Shown here piece by piece: positions 34,963-44,758 of a stretch of DNA of 64,000 nt; the first letter of the stretch is position 1, and each line of letters starts with the position of its first letter. The stretch spans positions 1-64,000 of the forward strand of contig CALJWL010000003.1 of the NCBI GenBank assembly GCA_937974565.1. The letters are read 5' to 3'. The notes below the pieces were generated by a model that was not told where the DNA came from, made no database searches, and saw nothing but the letters and a program-made list of their open reading frames with translations. The translations under genes were made by a program, and so were the position numbers. This DNA comes from an uncultured Arenicella sp. (GTDB taxonomy: Bacteria > Pseudomonadota > Gammaproteobacteria > Arenicellales > Arenicellaceae).

Positions 34963-35844
34963 ATGAATTCGCACATGTTTAAAACTATTGGTGTATTTGG
35001 TAAGTACCAAGACACTAGCGTTGAAAAGCCCATCAAGGCGTTGGCTCAACATCTGGAAGACAACGGCATTAAGGTCAAGCTAGGGTATACGACGGCCGAA
35101 GAAATAACTCGTGAACTGCCACAGGAGTTAATGCACGAGAGCCTCACTTCGGATATTGACCTGGCTGTTGTGATTGGTGGCGATGGCACTTTGCTACACG
35201 TGGCGCGCACAATGGCGGAAAAAAATGTGCCCGTAGCAGGCGTAAATTTAGGTACGTTAGGCTTTTTGACCGACATACCACAAGCCGACATGCTCACTGA
35301 AATTGATCGCATCCTTGAAGGAGATTATGAGGTTGAGCAACGTATTATGCTGCACGTGCGCGTTTTGCGTGGCGATGAGTGTTTATACCAAGACATCGCG
35401 TTAAACGACATTGTCATTGGTCGTTATGCGTCAGAAAAACTGATTAAATGGCAAGTTCACGTGAATGGGCAGTTTGTAACCTCAGCACGCTCAGATGGCG
35501 TAATACTCGCCACCCCGACGGGCTCAACCGCTTATGCCCTATCAGCAGGAGGCCCGATTGTTCACCCTGGCACCGATGTCATCTCCATGGTGCCCGTTTC
35601 ACCTCATACTTTGTCTAATCGCCCCATTACCTTGCCGGCAAACAGCAAAGTGGAACTTTCACTGCAAAACAAAACGCCTAACTGCGCCCACGTTTCAAGT
35701 GATGGCTTGATTGGTTACAACCTCATGGGGGACGAACTGGTGGAAATAAGCCGATCCAAACATTCGGTAAAGTTGGTTCATACGGAACGCTACAATTATT
35801 TTGCTATGCTCAGAGCTAAATTGGGCTGGGGTAGCGGCAAATAG
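34963..35844 (+). CDS. nadK: NAD kinase
   Basis: 293 residues. The GGDG loop is VVIGGDGTLLHVARTM, followed by GVNLGTLGFLTDI and LATPTGSTAYALSAGGPIVHP, all core NAD-kinase motifs. It makes NADP from NAD using ATP. The start could be ATG 34963 or the ATG at 34975, which gives the usual MFKTIGVFGKYQ opening. It sits between hrcA and recN, the conserved gammaproteobacterial order. Confidence 0.96.
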   Translation: MNSHMFKTIGVFGKYQDTSVEKPIKALAQHLEDNGIKVKLGYTTAEEITRELPQELMHESLTSDIDLAVVIGGDGTLLHVARTMAEKNVPVAGVNLGTLGFLTDIPQADMLTEIDRILEGDYEVEQRIMLHVRVLRGDECLYQDIALNDIVIGRYASEKLIKWQVHVNGQFVTSARSDGVILATPTGSTAYALSAGGPIVHPGTDVISMVPVSPHTLSNRPITLPANSKVELSLQNKTPNCAHVSSDGLIGYNLMGDELVEISRSKHSVKLVHTERYNYFAMLRAKLGWGSGK

Positions 35845-35934
35845 GCCGCCACACGGTAGTACCTAAGCATTACGAAATAAAAATCCACGAAATAATAATT
35901 CTGTTATGCCCTACCCCATTGCTATACTAACGTC

Positions 35935-37626
35935 ATGGCATTAAGAGAACTCAGTATTAGAAATTTCGCGATCATCAAACAGTTAGAGCTTGAAGTTGAT
36001 GATGGCTTGACGGTGGTCACTGGTGAAACGGGGGCTGGCAAATCCATTGTTCTGGGGGCGCTAAATCTTTTGTTAGGCTCTCGAGCTGAGGCCGACATGA
36101 TTCGCTATGGCGAAGAGCAGTGTGAAATTACGGCTTTATTTTCAATCAGCAAACAAAAAAACGTTCGTGACTGGTTAGAACAGAAAGATTTAGCCGATAA
36201 AAACGAACAAAATTATTGTCTAGTACGTCGCATTGTTCGTAATAACAAACCCACCAAATGTTATATCAATGACCAACCCAGCACGCTATCGAGCTTGCGC
36301 GAATTGGGCTTGATGTTGGTTGACCTTCACGGCCAACATGAACACCAATCATTGCTGCGACTGCCACACCAGCGTCACATTATCGACCAATTTGCGGGCC
36401 ACGAAGACGGCCTAAAAGCGATGGCCGCGCTGGCTTCGCATATCAACAGAACGAAACGCGAGCTGTCGCAACTTTCTCAAACCCAAAACGATAATCAAGA
36501 CCGCATGGAGCTGATGTCTTTCCAGCTCGACGAGCTTGACGAAGCAAGCGCCTTAGACGGTGAATTTGAAGAGTTGGAGAAAGAGCATCTGCGCCTCAGC
36601 AACTCACAAGCCTTACAAGATGGCGTCACGGCTTTAATTGATGGTTTATTTCACAACGAAACATCGAACGTAAGCTCTGACTTAGGACGTGCTATTAATC
36701 AGATCGCCGATCTCACTAAATTCGACCAAAGCTTAGAACCGTCAAATGAGCTGTTAAACAGCGCACTGGCACAAATCGAAGAAGTACAAAGCCTGCTTGA
36801 TACATCACTAAGCCGAATTGACCAAGATCCCGAGCGGCTCCTAGAGGTCGAGCAACGCAGAGACACGCTGATCAACCTAGCTCGCAAACACCGCTGCCAC
36901 GAAACAGAGTTACCAAAAAAACACCAAGAGTTGCAAAGCGAATACACTCGGCTAGCAAACCAACACGCACAGCCCGAAAAGCTTCAGAAACAGTTAGATG
37001 AATTACTGGTTAAGTATCATAAAATCGCGGCACTCATATCAGATCGAAGACAAGCCGTGGCTAAACAACTCTCCAAGGAAATCACCATGCAGATGCAAGA
37101 CCTTGGAATGCGCGGTGGCGAGCTGGCCATTTCGGTGGAGCGGCAAATAAGCGATGAGCCCATCATTTCTGAACACGGCGTTGATCAGATAGAGTTTTTG
37201 GTGAGTACGAATCACGGCATGCCACTCAAGCCGTTAAGTAAAACGGCATCCGGTGGGGAATTGTCGCGCATCAGTTTGGCCATTCAAGTTATTACTAGCG
37301 AAAAATCAGACACACCTACCCTTGTATTCGATGAAGTTGATGTGGGTGTTGGAGGAAAAATCGCTCAAATAGTGGGCATGCGTCTACGAAACCTTGGGGA
37401 AAGCGCACAAGTAATCTGCATCACGCACCAGCCACAAGTAGCCGCTCAAGGCCATCAGCATTTATTGATCGATAAGGTCAGCCGTGAACAGGACACCTAT
37501 TCAACCTTAATAAAACTGGATGACGACCTGCGTACAGCGGAAATTGCGCGCATGTTAGGTGGCAGCGAAATCACCGACCGCACTAAAGCTCACGCCCAAG
37601 AGATGCTACAATCGGCCATCATCTGA
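35935..37626 (+). CDS. recN: DNA repair protein RecN
   Basis: 563 residues of SMC-like architecture. The N-terminal head has Walker A GETGAGKSIVLGAL (residues 30-43), and long coiled coils flank the middle. The signature ASGGELSRISLAIQV and Walker B LVFDEVDVGVGGKIAQIVG are at the C-terminal head. It gathers broken DNA ends for RecA repair and is usually SOS-regulated, though I did not find a LexA box by eye. nadK ends 90 bp upstream. Confidence 0.97.
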   Translation: MALRELSIRNFAIIKQLELEVDDGLTVVTGETGAGKSIVLGALNLLLGSRAEADMIRYGEEQCEITALFSISKQKNVRDWLEQKDLADKNEQNYCLVRRIVRNNKPTKCYINDQPSTLSSLRELGLMLVDLHGQHEHQSLLRLPHQRHIIDQFAGHEDGLKAMAALASHINRTKRELSQLSQTQNDNQDRMELMSFQLDELDEASALDGEFEELEKEHLRLSNSQALQDGVTALIDGLFHNETSNVSSDLGRAINQIADLTKFDQSLEPSNELLNSALAQIEEVQSLLDTSLSRIDQDPERLLEVEQRRDTLINLARKHRCHETELPKKHQELQSEYTRLANQHAQPEKLQKQLDELLVKYHKIAALISDRRQAVAKQLSKEITMQMQDLGMRGGELAISVERQISDEPIISEHGVDQIEFLVSTNHGMPLKPLSKTASGGELSRISLAIQVITSEKSDTPTLVFDEVDVGVGGKIAQIVGMRLRNLGESAQVICITHQPQVAAQGHQHLLIDKVSREQDTYSTLIKLDDDLRTAEIARMLGGSEITDRTKAHAQEMLQSAII

Positions 37627-37803
37627 ACGTCATTCTTCATTTCATGCGCCTAAACCAATTCAGCCTAAACTTAACCTCTAAAGTAACTTGCTCTAAAATA
37701 GTTTAGGCTTGGGCAAACGCCGCCGGCGCCTCGCTAGCAACTTGAAGCTCATTTTTACAACGACTTAAATGCCATTTAGGCATCCATTTATTAACCAAAG
37801 CAA

Positions 37804-38298
37804 TTGATAAACACATCACCCAATCAAAACTGTGCCAACAAGCAAGATCGTGTTCGCGCGGCTACCGTTAATGATGTTCAGGGAATCCAAGTATTACTGA
37901 ATCATTACGCGGCCATGGGCGACCTTTTGCCGCGAACAAAATCAGATATTATCAAACAAATTGAACACTTTCGCGTCATCGAGCGGACGGGCACTGTGGT
38001 CGCCTGTGGTTCACTGGAAAATTTTACCGATGCGCTGGCCGAGATTCGCAGCCTCATGGTCAGTGAATCGATTAAAAGTTCCGGTCTTGGGCGCCAGATT
38101 GTTGAAGAGCTTATTGCGCTGGCCAAACAACGCGGGGTCAAACGTCTTATGGCGCTGACTTATGTGCCCGCTTTTTTCCATAAACTCGGTTTTAAAACCG
38201 TAGACAAAAACATATTCCCTGAAAAAGTGTGGGGGATTTGTGTAAACTGCTACAAATTTGAAAATTGCGATGAAATTGCTGTACTCAAAGAGCTGTAA
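37804..38298 (+). CDS. GNAT N-acetyltransferase, short N-acetylglutamate synthase-like
   Basis: 164 residues, read from a TTG at 37804 because no upstream ATG or GTG fits; a weak AAAG-type site precedes it. The GNAT core is AEIRSLMVSESIKSSGLGRQIVEELIALAKQRGVKRLMALTYVPAFFHKLGFKTVDKNIFPEKVW, which follows the C-terminal half of ArgA, so it may make N-acetylglutamate without a kinase-like domain. It interrupts the common recN-bamE adjacency. Other acetyl acceptors are possible. Confidence 0.78.
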   Translation: MINTSPNQNCANKQDRVRAATVNDVQGIQVLLNHYAAMGDLLPRTKSDIIKQIEHFRVIERTGTVVACGSLENFTDALAEIRSLMVSESIKSSGLGRQIVEELIALAKQRGVKRLMALTYVPAFFHKLGFKTVDKNIFPEKVWGICVNCYKFENCDEIAVLKEL

Positions 38299-38392
38299 AA
38301 TAAAACTTGCAAATATAGTCATAAACGTTACGTTAGAATAAGCTTGAGTACTGCGTTAAAATAACTCGCAATAAAATATAAATACTTACATC

Positions 38393-38863
38393 ATGAAACT
38401 TCGAATTCACGCAATCAGAACCGGCCTACTCGTTATTGTCTGCAGCAGCCTATTAGGCGCCTGCATTAGGCCTTATCAGCCTGACATTCAACAAGGCAAC
38501 ATCATTAACAATAGCGATTTACGTGAGATTCGTTACGGCATGAGTAAACAAGAAGTATTATTCATTCTTGGCACGCCTATGGTGATCGACCCCTTTAATG
38601 AGCAACGCTGGGACTATTTTTATTCACGCCGCAACCAACAGCGTAATCAGACTGATCAACGAGTAATTACGGTCTTATTTGACGGTGATAAGTTGGTTGA
38701 AATGACCGGTGATGTCACGTTAGACAACATTGCAAGCTTGGAAGCCAGCATAGAGGATCGCCAGCATGGCGGCACTGTTATCACCAAACCAACGCAACGT
38801 GAGAAAGGCTTGCTCAACAGGTTGGGCATACTAAAGCCGAAGAACGTCATTAAGAAAAAATAA
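38393..38863 (+). CDS. bamE: Outer-membrane assembly lipoprotein BamE (SmpA/OmlA)
   Basis: 156 residues. A lipoprotein signal ends at LLGAC with Cys24, and the BamE core reads LREIRYGMSKQEVLFILGTPMVIDPFNEQRWDYFYSRR, the family's key block. It is part of the BAM complex that folds outer-membrane proteins. The C-terminal tail (from about residue 115) is longer and more charged than in E. coli and ends in a lysine run. A hairpin lies 50 bp past its stop. Confidence 0.95.
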   Translation: MKLRIHAIRTGLLVIVCSSLLGACIRPYQPDIQQGNIINNSDLREIRYGMSKQEVLFILGTPMVIDPFNEQRWDYFYSRRNQQRNQTDQRVITVLFDGDKLVEMTGDVTLDNIASLEASIEDRQHGGTVITKPTQREKGLLNRLGILKPKNVIKKK

Positions 38864-38914
38864 CTTAAAAACAGTCTGCTCATGTGATATTCAAATACAC
38901 GAGCAAGGCATCAG

Positions 38915-38952
38915 AGAAAGCCCCAATAGGCCACTGCTTATTGGGGCTTTCT
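38915..38952 (+). terminator. Strong hairpin after bamE
   Basis: A perfect 14-bp stem AGAAAGCCCCAATA / TATTGGGGCTTTCT with a ten-base loop. The T-run is part of the stem rather than a tail, so it acts either as a terminator or as an mRNA-end block. Confidence 0.75.
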
Positions 38953-39046
38953 AACACTCTAGACCAGAGACTTTAATTGTAAAAATTGACTTTTTTCTTG
39001 CCTAAATGAGACACACAAAAAAGTTAAAAACTAACCTTTTATTAAG

Positions 39047-39075
39047 TTGAAAATTATTATTTAATCGCCAATATT
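39047..39075 (+). promoter_or_regulatory. Candidate promoter for the MoxR/Bat operon
   Basis: TTGAAA, a 17-base spacer, then AATATT; four of six bases match at -10. It lies about 115 bp upstream of the MoxR start in an otherwise empty stretch (38953-39188). Confidence 0.3.
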
Positions 39076-39188
39076 TTGGTATGCCGCCACTGTGACAAGG
39101 CCGCACCCAAAGCCGACATTAAGATCTCTCAAGTTAGAGGTCTGCACGCATTTACAACACGTATTCAAAAATAGAAACAGGCTACTTT

Positions 39189-40145
39189 ATGCATTCGTCT
39201 TTTATTGAACTTCGAGATTGGTTATCGGATCAAATTTTAGGCCAGCCAAAACTGGTCAACAAACTGATCATCGCCTTGTTAGCCGACGGTCATTTACTGG
39301 TTGAAGGAGCGCCAGGTTTAGCCAAAACTAAAGCCATTAAAGCACTCAGCGAGGGCATTGAAGGACATTTTCAACGAATTCAATTTACCCCTGACTTGCT
39401 GCCTTCAGACATTACGGGCACGGAGGTTTATCGCCCTGAATCTGGGGAGTTTAAATTTCAACCGGGCCCCATTTTTAACAACTTGGTATTGGCCGATGAG
39501 ATAAATCGTTCGCCAGCCAAAGTGCAAGCGGCACTGCTTGAAGCCATGGCCGAACGGCAAGTCAGTGTTGGCCGGCAAACAATGGCTCTGTCTTCATTGT
39601 TTTTAGTGATGGCCACACAAAACCCGATAGAACAAGAAGGCACCTACCCGCTTCCCGAAGCACAGTTAGATCGCTTTCTTATGCACGTAAAGATTGATTA
39701 CCCGGATGTGTCGGCTGAACGGAAAATTTTGTCGCTGGCGCGTGGCGAGGCTCTTGAAGGCCAAGTCCCATCGCCGGCTAACGTCATTTCACAACAGCAA
39801 ATATTTGATGCTCGTAATGCCGTTGTGAAACTGCACATGGCCGAGGCGGTAGATGAGTATTTAGTGCAACTCATTCTTGCCACCCGCACCCCCCATCACT
39901 ACGGAGAAGACATGGCCGGGTGGTTGGAGTTTGGTGCCAGCCCACGTGCGACGATTGCAATCGACCGGTGCGCACGGGCCCATGCCTGGCTCACCGGCAG
40001 AGATTTTGTGACACCGGATGATGTGCAAGCCGTAGCACATGATTGCCTACGACATCGTCTGATATTGAGTTATGAAGCCGAAGCCGAAGGCGTAACCCCC
40101 GATCTGGTGATCGACGAGTTACTAAAAAGAGTGCCGGCAAGCTAG
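39189..40145 (+). CDS. MoxR-family AAA+ ATPase
   Basis: 318 residues. Walker A is VEGAPGLAKTKAIKAL (around residue 37), Walker B is LVLADEINRSPAKVQAALLEAM, and the block QNPIEQEGTYPLPEAQLDRFLM is diagnostic of MoxR. The C-terminal lid holds RATIAIDRCARAHAWLTGR. MoxR proteins act with vWA-domain partners as chaperone-like machines. The operon that follows supplies those partners. Confidence 0.95.
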   Translation: MHSSFIELRDWLSDQILGQPKLVNKLIIALLADGHLLVEGAPGLAKTKAIKALSEGIEGHFQRIQFTPDLLPSDITGTEVYRPESGEFKFQPGPIFNNLVLADEINRSPAKVQAALLEAMAERQVSVGRQTMALSSLFLVMATQNPIEQEGTYPLPEAQLDRFLMHVKIDYPDVSAERKILSLARGEALEGQVPSPANVISQQQIFDARNAVVKLHMAEAVDEYLVQLILATRTPHHYGEDMAGWLEFGASPRATIAIDRCARAHAWLTGRDFVTPDDVQAVAHDCLRHRLILSYEAEAEGVTPDLVIDELLKRVPAS

Positions 40146-40161
40146 GGTTCTATTATCACTA

Positions 40162-41148
40162 ATGAATTCAAATTCGACACAGGAAACAACACTGACGGAT
40201 GCAGCTCATCACGGTATTGTGACTGATCTTCAGCGTTTACTGCTATCGCGTCACTGGGCAAGGCTTCTGAAGTTATTCTCATCAAAGATGTCCAGCAGCG
40301 TAATGCTGGGAAGCTCTCGTTCTAAGTTTCGCGGGCGAGGCATGGAATTTGACGAAGTAAGGCCATATCAAGCTGGGGACGATATTCGTACTATTGACTG
40401 GAAAGTCACCGCAAGGGCCAACGGCGCCTACACAAAATTGTTTCGTGAAGAGCGTGAGCGCCCCTGCCACATTATTGTGGATCAACGAAACTCACTGTTT
40501 TTCGGCTCCACTGGCTTATTCAAATCGGTACTCGCAGCAGAGATATCAACGGCCCTAGGTTGGGCTGCACTTGCCACAGGTGACCGCGTTGGTGCCCAAA
40601 TTATCGGCCAACAAACTGAAATTGACATCAGAGCTAAAAACAGTCGAAAAGCCGTATTGAAACTGATTCATGAGCTACATCAAGCCAATACTCAATTACT
40701 TGCTAACAAAGTAACTACCGATACCAATGACGATTCCCAGAGTCAGCTCGCCAATACGTCGAGCAAAAAACTATCTTATTACATCGATGAAAGCCAACGA
40801 ATTGTTCGTCCAGGCACTGCGGTATTTGTCATTAGTGACTTTTATGACATTGATCAAGCGGCAGTTAAGGCCATCAGTAAATTAGGTCGGCACGCTGACC
40901 TAACGCTCATTAGAGTCACGGACCCACTTGAAGAACACCTGCCTGCTAGCGGTTCTTTACCAATCAGTGATGGCAAAAGAGTCGCAAAGTTTAGATTAAC
41001 AAGCAAAACAAAAGATGTGTATCGAAAATCGGTAGATCAAAGAGCGTCACTACTCAATCAGGCCACGACACTAAGCAAATCACGGTTGATTATGGCCAAC
41101 ACCACTTTAACCGCTCGCAAAATTTTGACCGGCGTATTTCAGTCATAG
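40162..41148 (+). CDS. DUF58 domain protein of the Bat operon
   Basis: 328 residues, 16 bp after the MoxR gene. The DUF58 signature GRGMEFDEVRPYQAGDDIRTIDWKVTARA lies near residue 55-85, followed by a vWA-like fold (FVISDFYDIDQAAVKAI). It has no membrane segment. The partner function with MoxR is inferred from conserved gene order. Confidence 0.92.
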   Translation: MNSNSTQETTLTDAAHHGIVTDLQRLLLSRHWARLLKLFSSKMSSSVMLGSSRSKFRGRGMEFDEVRPYQAGDDIRTIDWKVTARANGAYTKLFREERERPCHIIVDQRNSLFFGSTGLFKSVLAAEISTALGWAALATGDRVGAQIIGQQTEIDIRAKNSRKAVLKLIHELHQANTQLLANKVTTDTNDDSQSQLANTSSKKLSYYIDESQRIVRPGTAVFVISDFYDIDQAAVKAISKLGRHADLTLIRVTDPLEEHLPASGSLPISDGKRVAKFRLTSKTKDVYRKSVDQRASLLNQATTLSKSRLIMANTTLTARKILTGVFQS

Positions 41149-41188
41149 CGTCTATTGAGTCTTAGCCACTCTAAATCATGTCTAAATT

Positions 41189-41806
41189 ATGCAAGAGAAC
41201 CTTACCAAAATACTAGAAGAAAACCTTCGCGATATTCACTTACCTGAACCAGTGTCATGGTGGCCACTGGCCATTGGTTGGTGGGCCATCATCATAGTCT
41301 TAATACTCGCGCTCAGTTTGCTGGTATTTAAGCTACGCCAACGAAAGCGTCTTAATCAGTATCGAAAAACAGCCACCATTGAGCTTGAACAACAGTACGC
41401 AAACTGGGGAAAAGACCAAAACACCGTTCAATACTTAAGGTCGGCTAACTCTATCCTAAAACGTTGCGTCATACATCAAGCAAAAACAACTCAATCAATG
41501 GCAAACAGCAACCAACCAATAACCGGCGTCGCGGGCGCCATAGGGAGTTCTTGGAGTACACTTCTGTCTTGCTCATCACCCTCTCCTCTCAGCCCTACAA
41601 GCCTTGAAGCACTGACGATAAACTGTTATCAACCGGAGCCAAAGGTTGATATTTCAAATTTGCATAACGAACTCCTCATCTGGCTGAGAACGCATGAGAT
41701 TGACTTAAGGGACTTTAAATTTTATGAAGGTGAGCATAACGCTAAAGAGCAAGAAGCAAAGCGAGTATCTCAGCATGCACAAATAACGGAGCCCGTAAAT
41801 GCTTAG
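41189..41806 (+). CDS. DUF4381 membrane protein of the Bat operon
   Basis: 205 residues with one membrane helix (WWPLAIGWWAIIIVLILALSLLVFKL, about 21-46) and a basic cytoplasmic part (KLRQRKRLNQYRKTATIELEQQY). This is the usual place of the small DUF4381 protein between DUF58 and the first vWA gene. Its end overlaps the next gene by 8 bases. Confidence 0.85.
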   Translation: MQENLTKILEENLRDIHLPEPVSWWPLAIGWWAIIIVLILALSLLVFKLRQRKRLNQYRKTATIELEQQYANWGKDQNTVQYLRSANSILKRCVIHQAKTTQSMANSNQPITGVAGAIGSSWSTLLSCSSPSPLSPTSLEALTINCYQPEPKVDISNLHNELLIWLRTHEIDLRDFKFYEGEHNAKEQEAKRVSQHAQITEPVNA

Positions 41807-42779
41807 TTTGGAATGGCCCTTAGTAATGCTGCTTGCTCCACTGCCGTTGCTTATCAGACGACTTTTACCTCGCCATGATCAGGCCAGTGGCGCCATCAAA
41901 GTACCCTTCTTTGATTTAATAGATTCATCAACGAGCAATAGCGCGGGCTTCGTAAAAACCGCTTTAGCAAACGCCATATTGTTGTGGTTGCTGTGGCTCT
42001 CCTCTCTAACGGCGCTATCTCGCCCAGTTTACTTAGGCGATTTGATAGAGCTACCGCAAGACCGGCGTGACTTGTTATTAGCCGTGGATATCTCTGAATC
42101 CATGCTTGAAGAAGACATGCTCTATAATAACAACTACATAGATCGAATCAGCACAGTTAAATCCGTTGTTGGTGAGTTTGTAGAGAGACGCGGCGGAGAT
42201 CGGCTGGGGCTGATCTTGTTTGGCGAACAAGCCTATCTGCAAACCCCACTCACCCATGATCGACAAACGGTCAAACAACAGCTTGAAGAAGCTCTAGTGG
42301 GCTTTGCAGGTCGTGCTACCGCTATTGGTGACACCATTGGCTTAGCAATAAAACGTTTGCGAGACCGGCCCGCAGATAGCCGTGTCCTTATCTTGCTTAC
42401 CGATGGTGCAAACTCAGCTGGCACCGACCCTAGAGCCGCCGCCGATATCGCAGCCGAAGCTGACATTAAAATCCACACCATCGGAGTTGGCGCTAAATCT
42501 AAAGCGGTTACCGATCTGTTGGGCCGCAAGCGAGAGGTACGCCTACGCAATCAAATCGACGAACCAACCATGCAATACATTGCCGATAAAACCGGTGGGC
42601 AATATTATCGCGCTACCGACCCTGAAAGCTTGCAAAAAATTTATCAACGATTGGATGAACTCGAACCTAAGCCAGAAACACAATCGTTTCGTGAACAAAA
42701 AAGTATGTTGCACTGGCCTGCCCTACTCGCATTTTTGTTGGCAGTCTCTGTCTTTATGCTAGGACGACGTTGGTCATGA
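41799..42779 (+). CDS. vWA-domain membrane protein, BatA-like
   Basis: 326 residues. Membrane helices stand at both ends and a vWA domain lies between. The MIDAS motif is DISESM (LLLAVDISESMLEEDM) with the later Thr and Asp (LTDGANSAGTDPRAAAD). It is the first of two vWA genes typical of this operon and overlaps both neighbours. The vWA domain probably faces the periplasm and binds a partner protein through a metal ion. Confidence 0.93.
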   Translation: MLSLEWPLVMLLAPLPLLIRRLLPRHDQASGAIKVPFFDLIDSSTSNSAGFVKTALANAILLWLLWLSSLTALSRPVYLGDLIELPQDRRDLLLAVDISESMLEEDMLYNNNYIDRISTVKSVVGEFVERRGGDRLGLILFGEQAYLQTPLTHDRQTVKQQLEEALVGFAGRATAIGDTIGLAIKRLRDRPADSRVLILLTDGANSAGTDPRAAADIAAEADIKIHTIGVGAKSKAVTDLLGRKREVRLRNQIDEPTMQYIADKTGGQYYRATDPESLQKIYQRLDELEPKPETQSFREQKSMLHWPALLAFLLAVSVFMLGRRWS

Positions 42780-44758
42780 TGAACGTGTTAGGCTTTCACT
42801 TTATTCGTCCTGAATGGCTTTGGCTGTTGCCTGTGCATGTTGTACTGATCTGCGCTTTACTCCGTTCTTCTGGCGCAACGCCTTGGGCTGCTCATTTACC
42901 CAAAGCCGCACTTGAAGTACTCAGCATTGGGCGATTTAGCCCTCATCGGTTTGAACGCTACTGGCTAGCCGTGACTGGATTGAGCCTAATAATTGCGGCA
43001 GCTGGCCCATCTTGGGTCAAACAAAGTGCGCCCTCGCTGAATAATCAAAGCGCCACGATTATTTTGCTCGATTTATCGCCTTCAATGTTATCCGAGGACA
43101 TTCAACCCGACAGAATCACGCGTGCAAGATACGAGTTGCTTGACCTATTAGATCGACAAAAAGACGGGCAAGTGGGCTTAATTGCCTACGGCGGTTCAGC
43201 TCATATCGTTAGCCCCTTAACCGACGACGCCGACACCATCAAAGCATTGGTTCCCGCCCTTTCACCAACGATCATACCTGAGCGTGGTAGTAACGCAGAA
43301 GCGGCAATACGGCTTGCGCAAAGATTGCTAAACGATGCCGGCGTGAGTCGCGGCAACTTGGTACTGATCACAGATGGTGTTAGCGACACCGCGAAAGAAC
43401 AAATATTACGCGATTTTAAACGAACTCACACTCTGTCAATATTGGGTGTCGGCGGCCGCAAATTAGCACCGATACCAGAGGAGAATGGCGGCTTTTTAAA
43501 AGACTCTAATGGGCAAATTGTGCTGACTAAATTGGAATTTAACGGCCTAAGAGAGTTGGCATCTTCAACCGGCGGACGAGCAACCACGCTGTTTCCAGAC
43601 ACTCAAGACACGGACATTTTAACCAACAATGCAACCACAGCGTTTGCTGGCGATAAGCACAGCGACTCGCAACCACAAGAAAACCATGACTACGATCAAT
43701 GGCAAGACATGGGCTATCTGCTGATTCTTTTAACACTGCCAATTGTTGTATTGCTATTTCGAAAAGGCGCCGTTTATTGTCTGGCTCTGTTTCTATTAGC
43801 GCCGATGCCGTTTGATGCAACAGCGGAATCCACAATCAGTTTGGCGCATTTATTCCAGACTCAAAACCAACGTGCGGCTGCGTTAATGCAAAAAGGCAAA
43901 CACGCTGAAGCAGCCGACACTTTTGAAAACGAAGACTGGTCTGCCGTGGCCAATTATAAAGCGAAGAATTATGAGGCAACCATTACAGACCTTGATAATA
44001 AAGCCGACGCAATCAGTTTATACAATAAAGCAAATGCGCAAGCCTTGAATGGCCAATTAGAAGCGGCCATTGAAAGCTACAACGCGGTTTTAACATTAGA
44101 ACCTGGACACGAAGACGCCGAGCATAATAAGGCTTTCTTAGAGCAATTGATAAAACAGCAAGATCCGCAAAACCAAAACCAAGACTCACAACAAGGCGGA
44201 GAACAGAACCAGGAGCAGGGTCAGAACCCGCAAGATCAACAACAAAGCGGTTCTGATTCAAACAACGGACAAGAGTCTGAAAACCAAACACCCTCGTCGG
44301 ATAATAATCAGCAACAGCAAGAGTCACCCAGTTCAGCTAAACAAGACGACACCAACTCCCTAAGTGAACAAAGCGAACAACAAGCGAATTCGTCTGAGCC
44401 GACTGACGACCAACAAGAACAGACAAGCGACAATCAGACTTCACAACCCGAGAACCAAGCAGGCGAAGGCGAAACCCAACAAGAAAGCCTCATTAATGAT
44501 CAAACGCGCTTGGAAAATGAGCGTCCAGGTGAAAACGACCCTAGTGCCCCTCCCTCTCTTTCAGAACAAACAACCGTGATTGAAAATAATGAACAGAGCT
44601 TATCGGATTCGAGCGAACAATGGCTGCGTAGCATAGGCGAAGACCCTTCCGGTTTACTGCGCCGAAAATTCGAATACCAAGCTTGGCAACGGCAGCAACA
44701 ACAAAAAAACCAACAACGCAATCGCACGTCCAATTCAGCTAAAGAACAGAGGTATTGA
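42770..44758 (+). CDS. vWA plus TPR membrane protein, BatB/BatC-like fusion
   Basis: 662 residues. The vWA domain has MIDAS DLSPSM and an ILITDG-type strand, a membrane helix lies at about residue 322-345, then a TPR pair (SLYNKANAQALNGQLEAAIESYNAVLTLEPGHEDAEHNKAFLEQL). A Gln/Asn/Ser/Glu-rich low-complexity tail of about 180 residues follows (roughly 465-640), ending in a basic WQRQQQQKNQQR stretch. The gene combines what BatB and BatC do in Bacteroides-type operons. It overlaps BatA by 10 bases. Confidence 0.92.
   Translation: MVMMNVLGFHFIRPEWLWLLPVHVVLICALLRSSGATPWAAHLPKAALEVLSIGRFSPHRFERYWLAVTGLSLIIAAAGPSWVKQSAPSLNNQSATIILLDLSPSMLSEDIQPDRITRARYELLDLLDRQKDGQVGLIAYGGSAHIVSPLTDDADTIKALVPALSPTIIPERGSNAEAAIRLAQRLLNDAGVSRGNLVLITDGVSDTAKEQILRDFKRTHTLSILGVGGRKLAPIPEENGGFLKDSNGQIVLTKLEFNGLRELASSTGGRATTLFPDTQDTDILTNNATTAFAGDKHSDSQPQENHDYDQWQDMGYLLILLTLPIVVLLFRKGAVYCLALFLLAPMPFDATAESTISLAHLFQTQNQRAAALMQKGKHAEAADTFENEDWSAVANYKAKNYEATITDLDNKADAISLYNKANAQALNGQLEAAIESYNAVLTLEPGHEDAEHNKAFLEQLIKQQDPQNQNQDSQQGGEQNQEQGQNPQDQQQSGSDSNNGQESENQTPSSDNNQQQQESPSSAKQDDTNSLSEQSEQQANSSEPTDDQQEQTSDNQTSQPENQAGEGETQQESLINDQTRLENERPGENDPSAPPSLSEQTTVIENNEQSLSDSSEQWLRSIGEDPSGLLRRKFEYQAWQRQQQQKNQQRNRTSNSAKEQRY

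Noticed and set aside
37703-37816. Minus-strand frame of 37 codons (ATG 37816) between recN and the GNAT gene
   Set aside because: It has plausible codons but no ribosome site and it overlaps the start of the GNAT gene antisense; too little support.
43539-44327. Long minus-strand frames opposite the Bat vWA-TPR gene
   Set aside because: They are antisense shadows of a well-supported gene.
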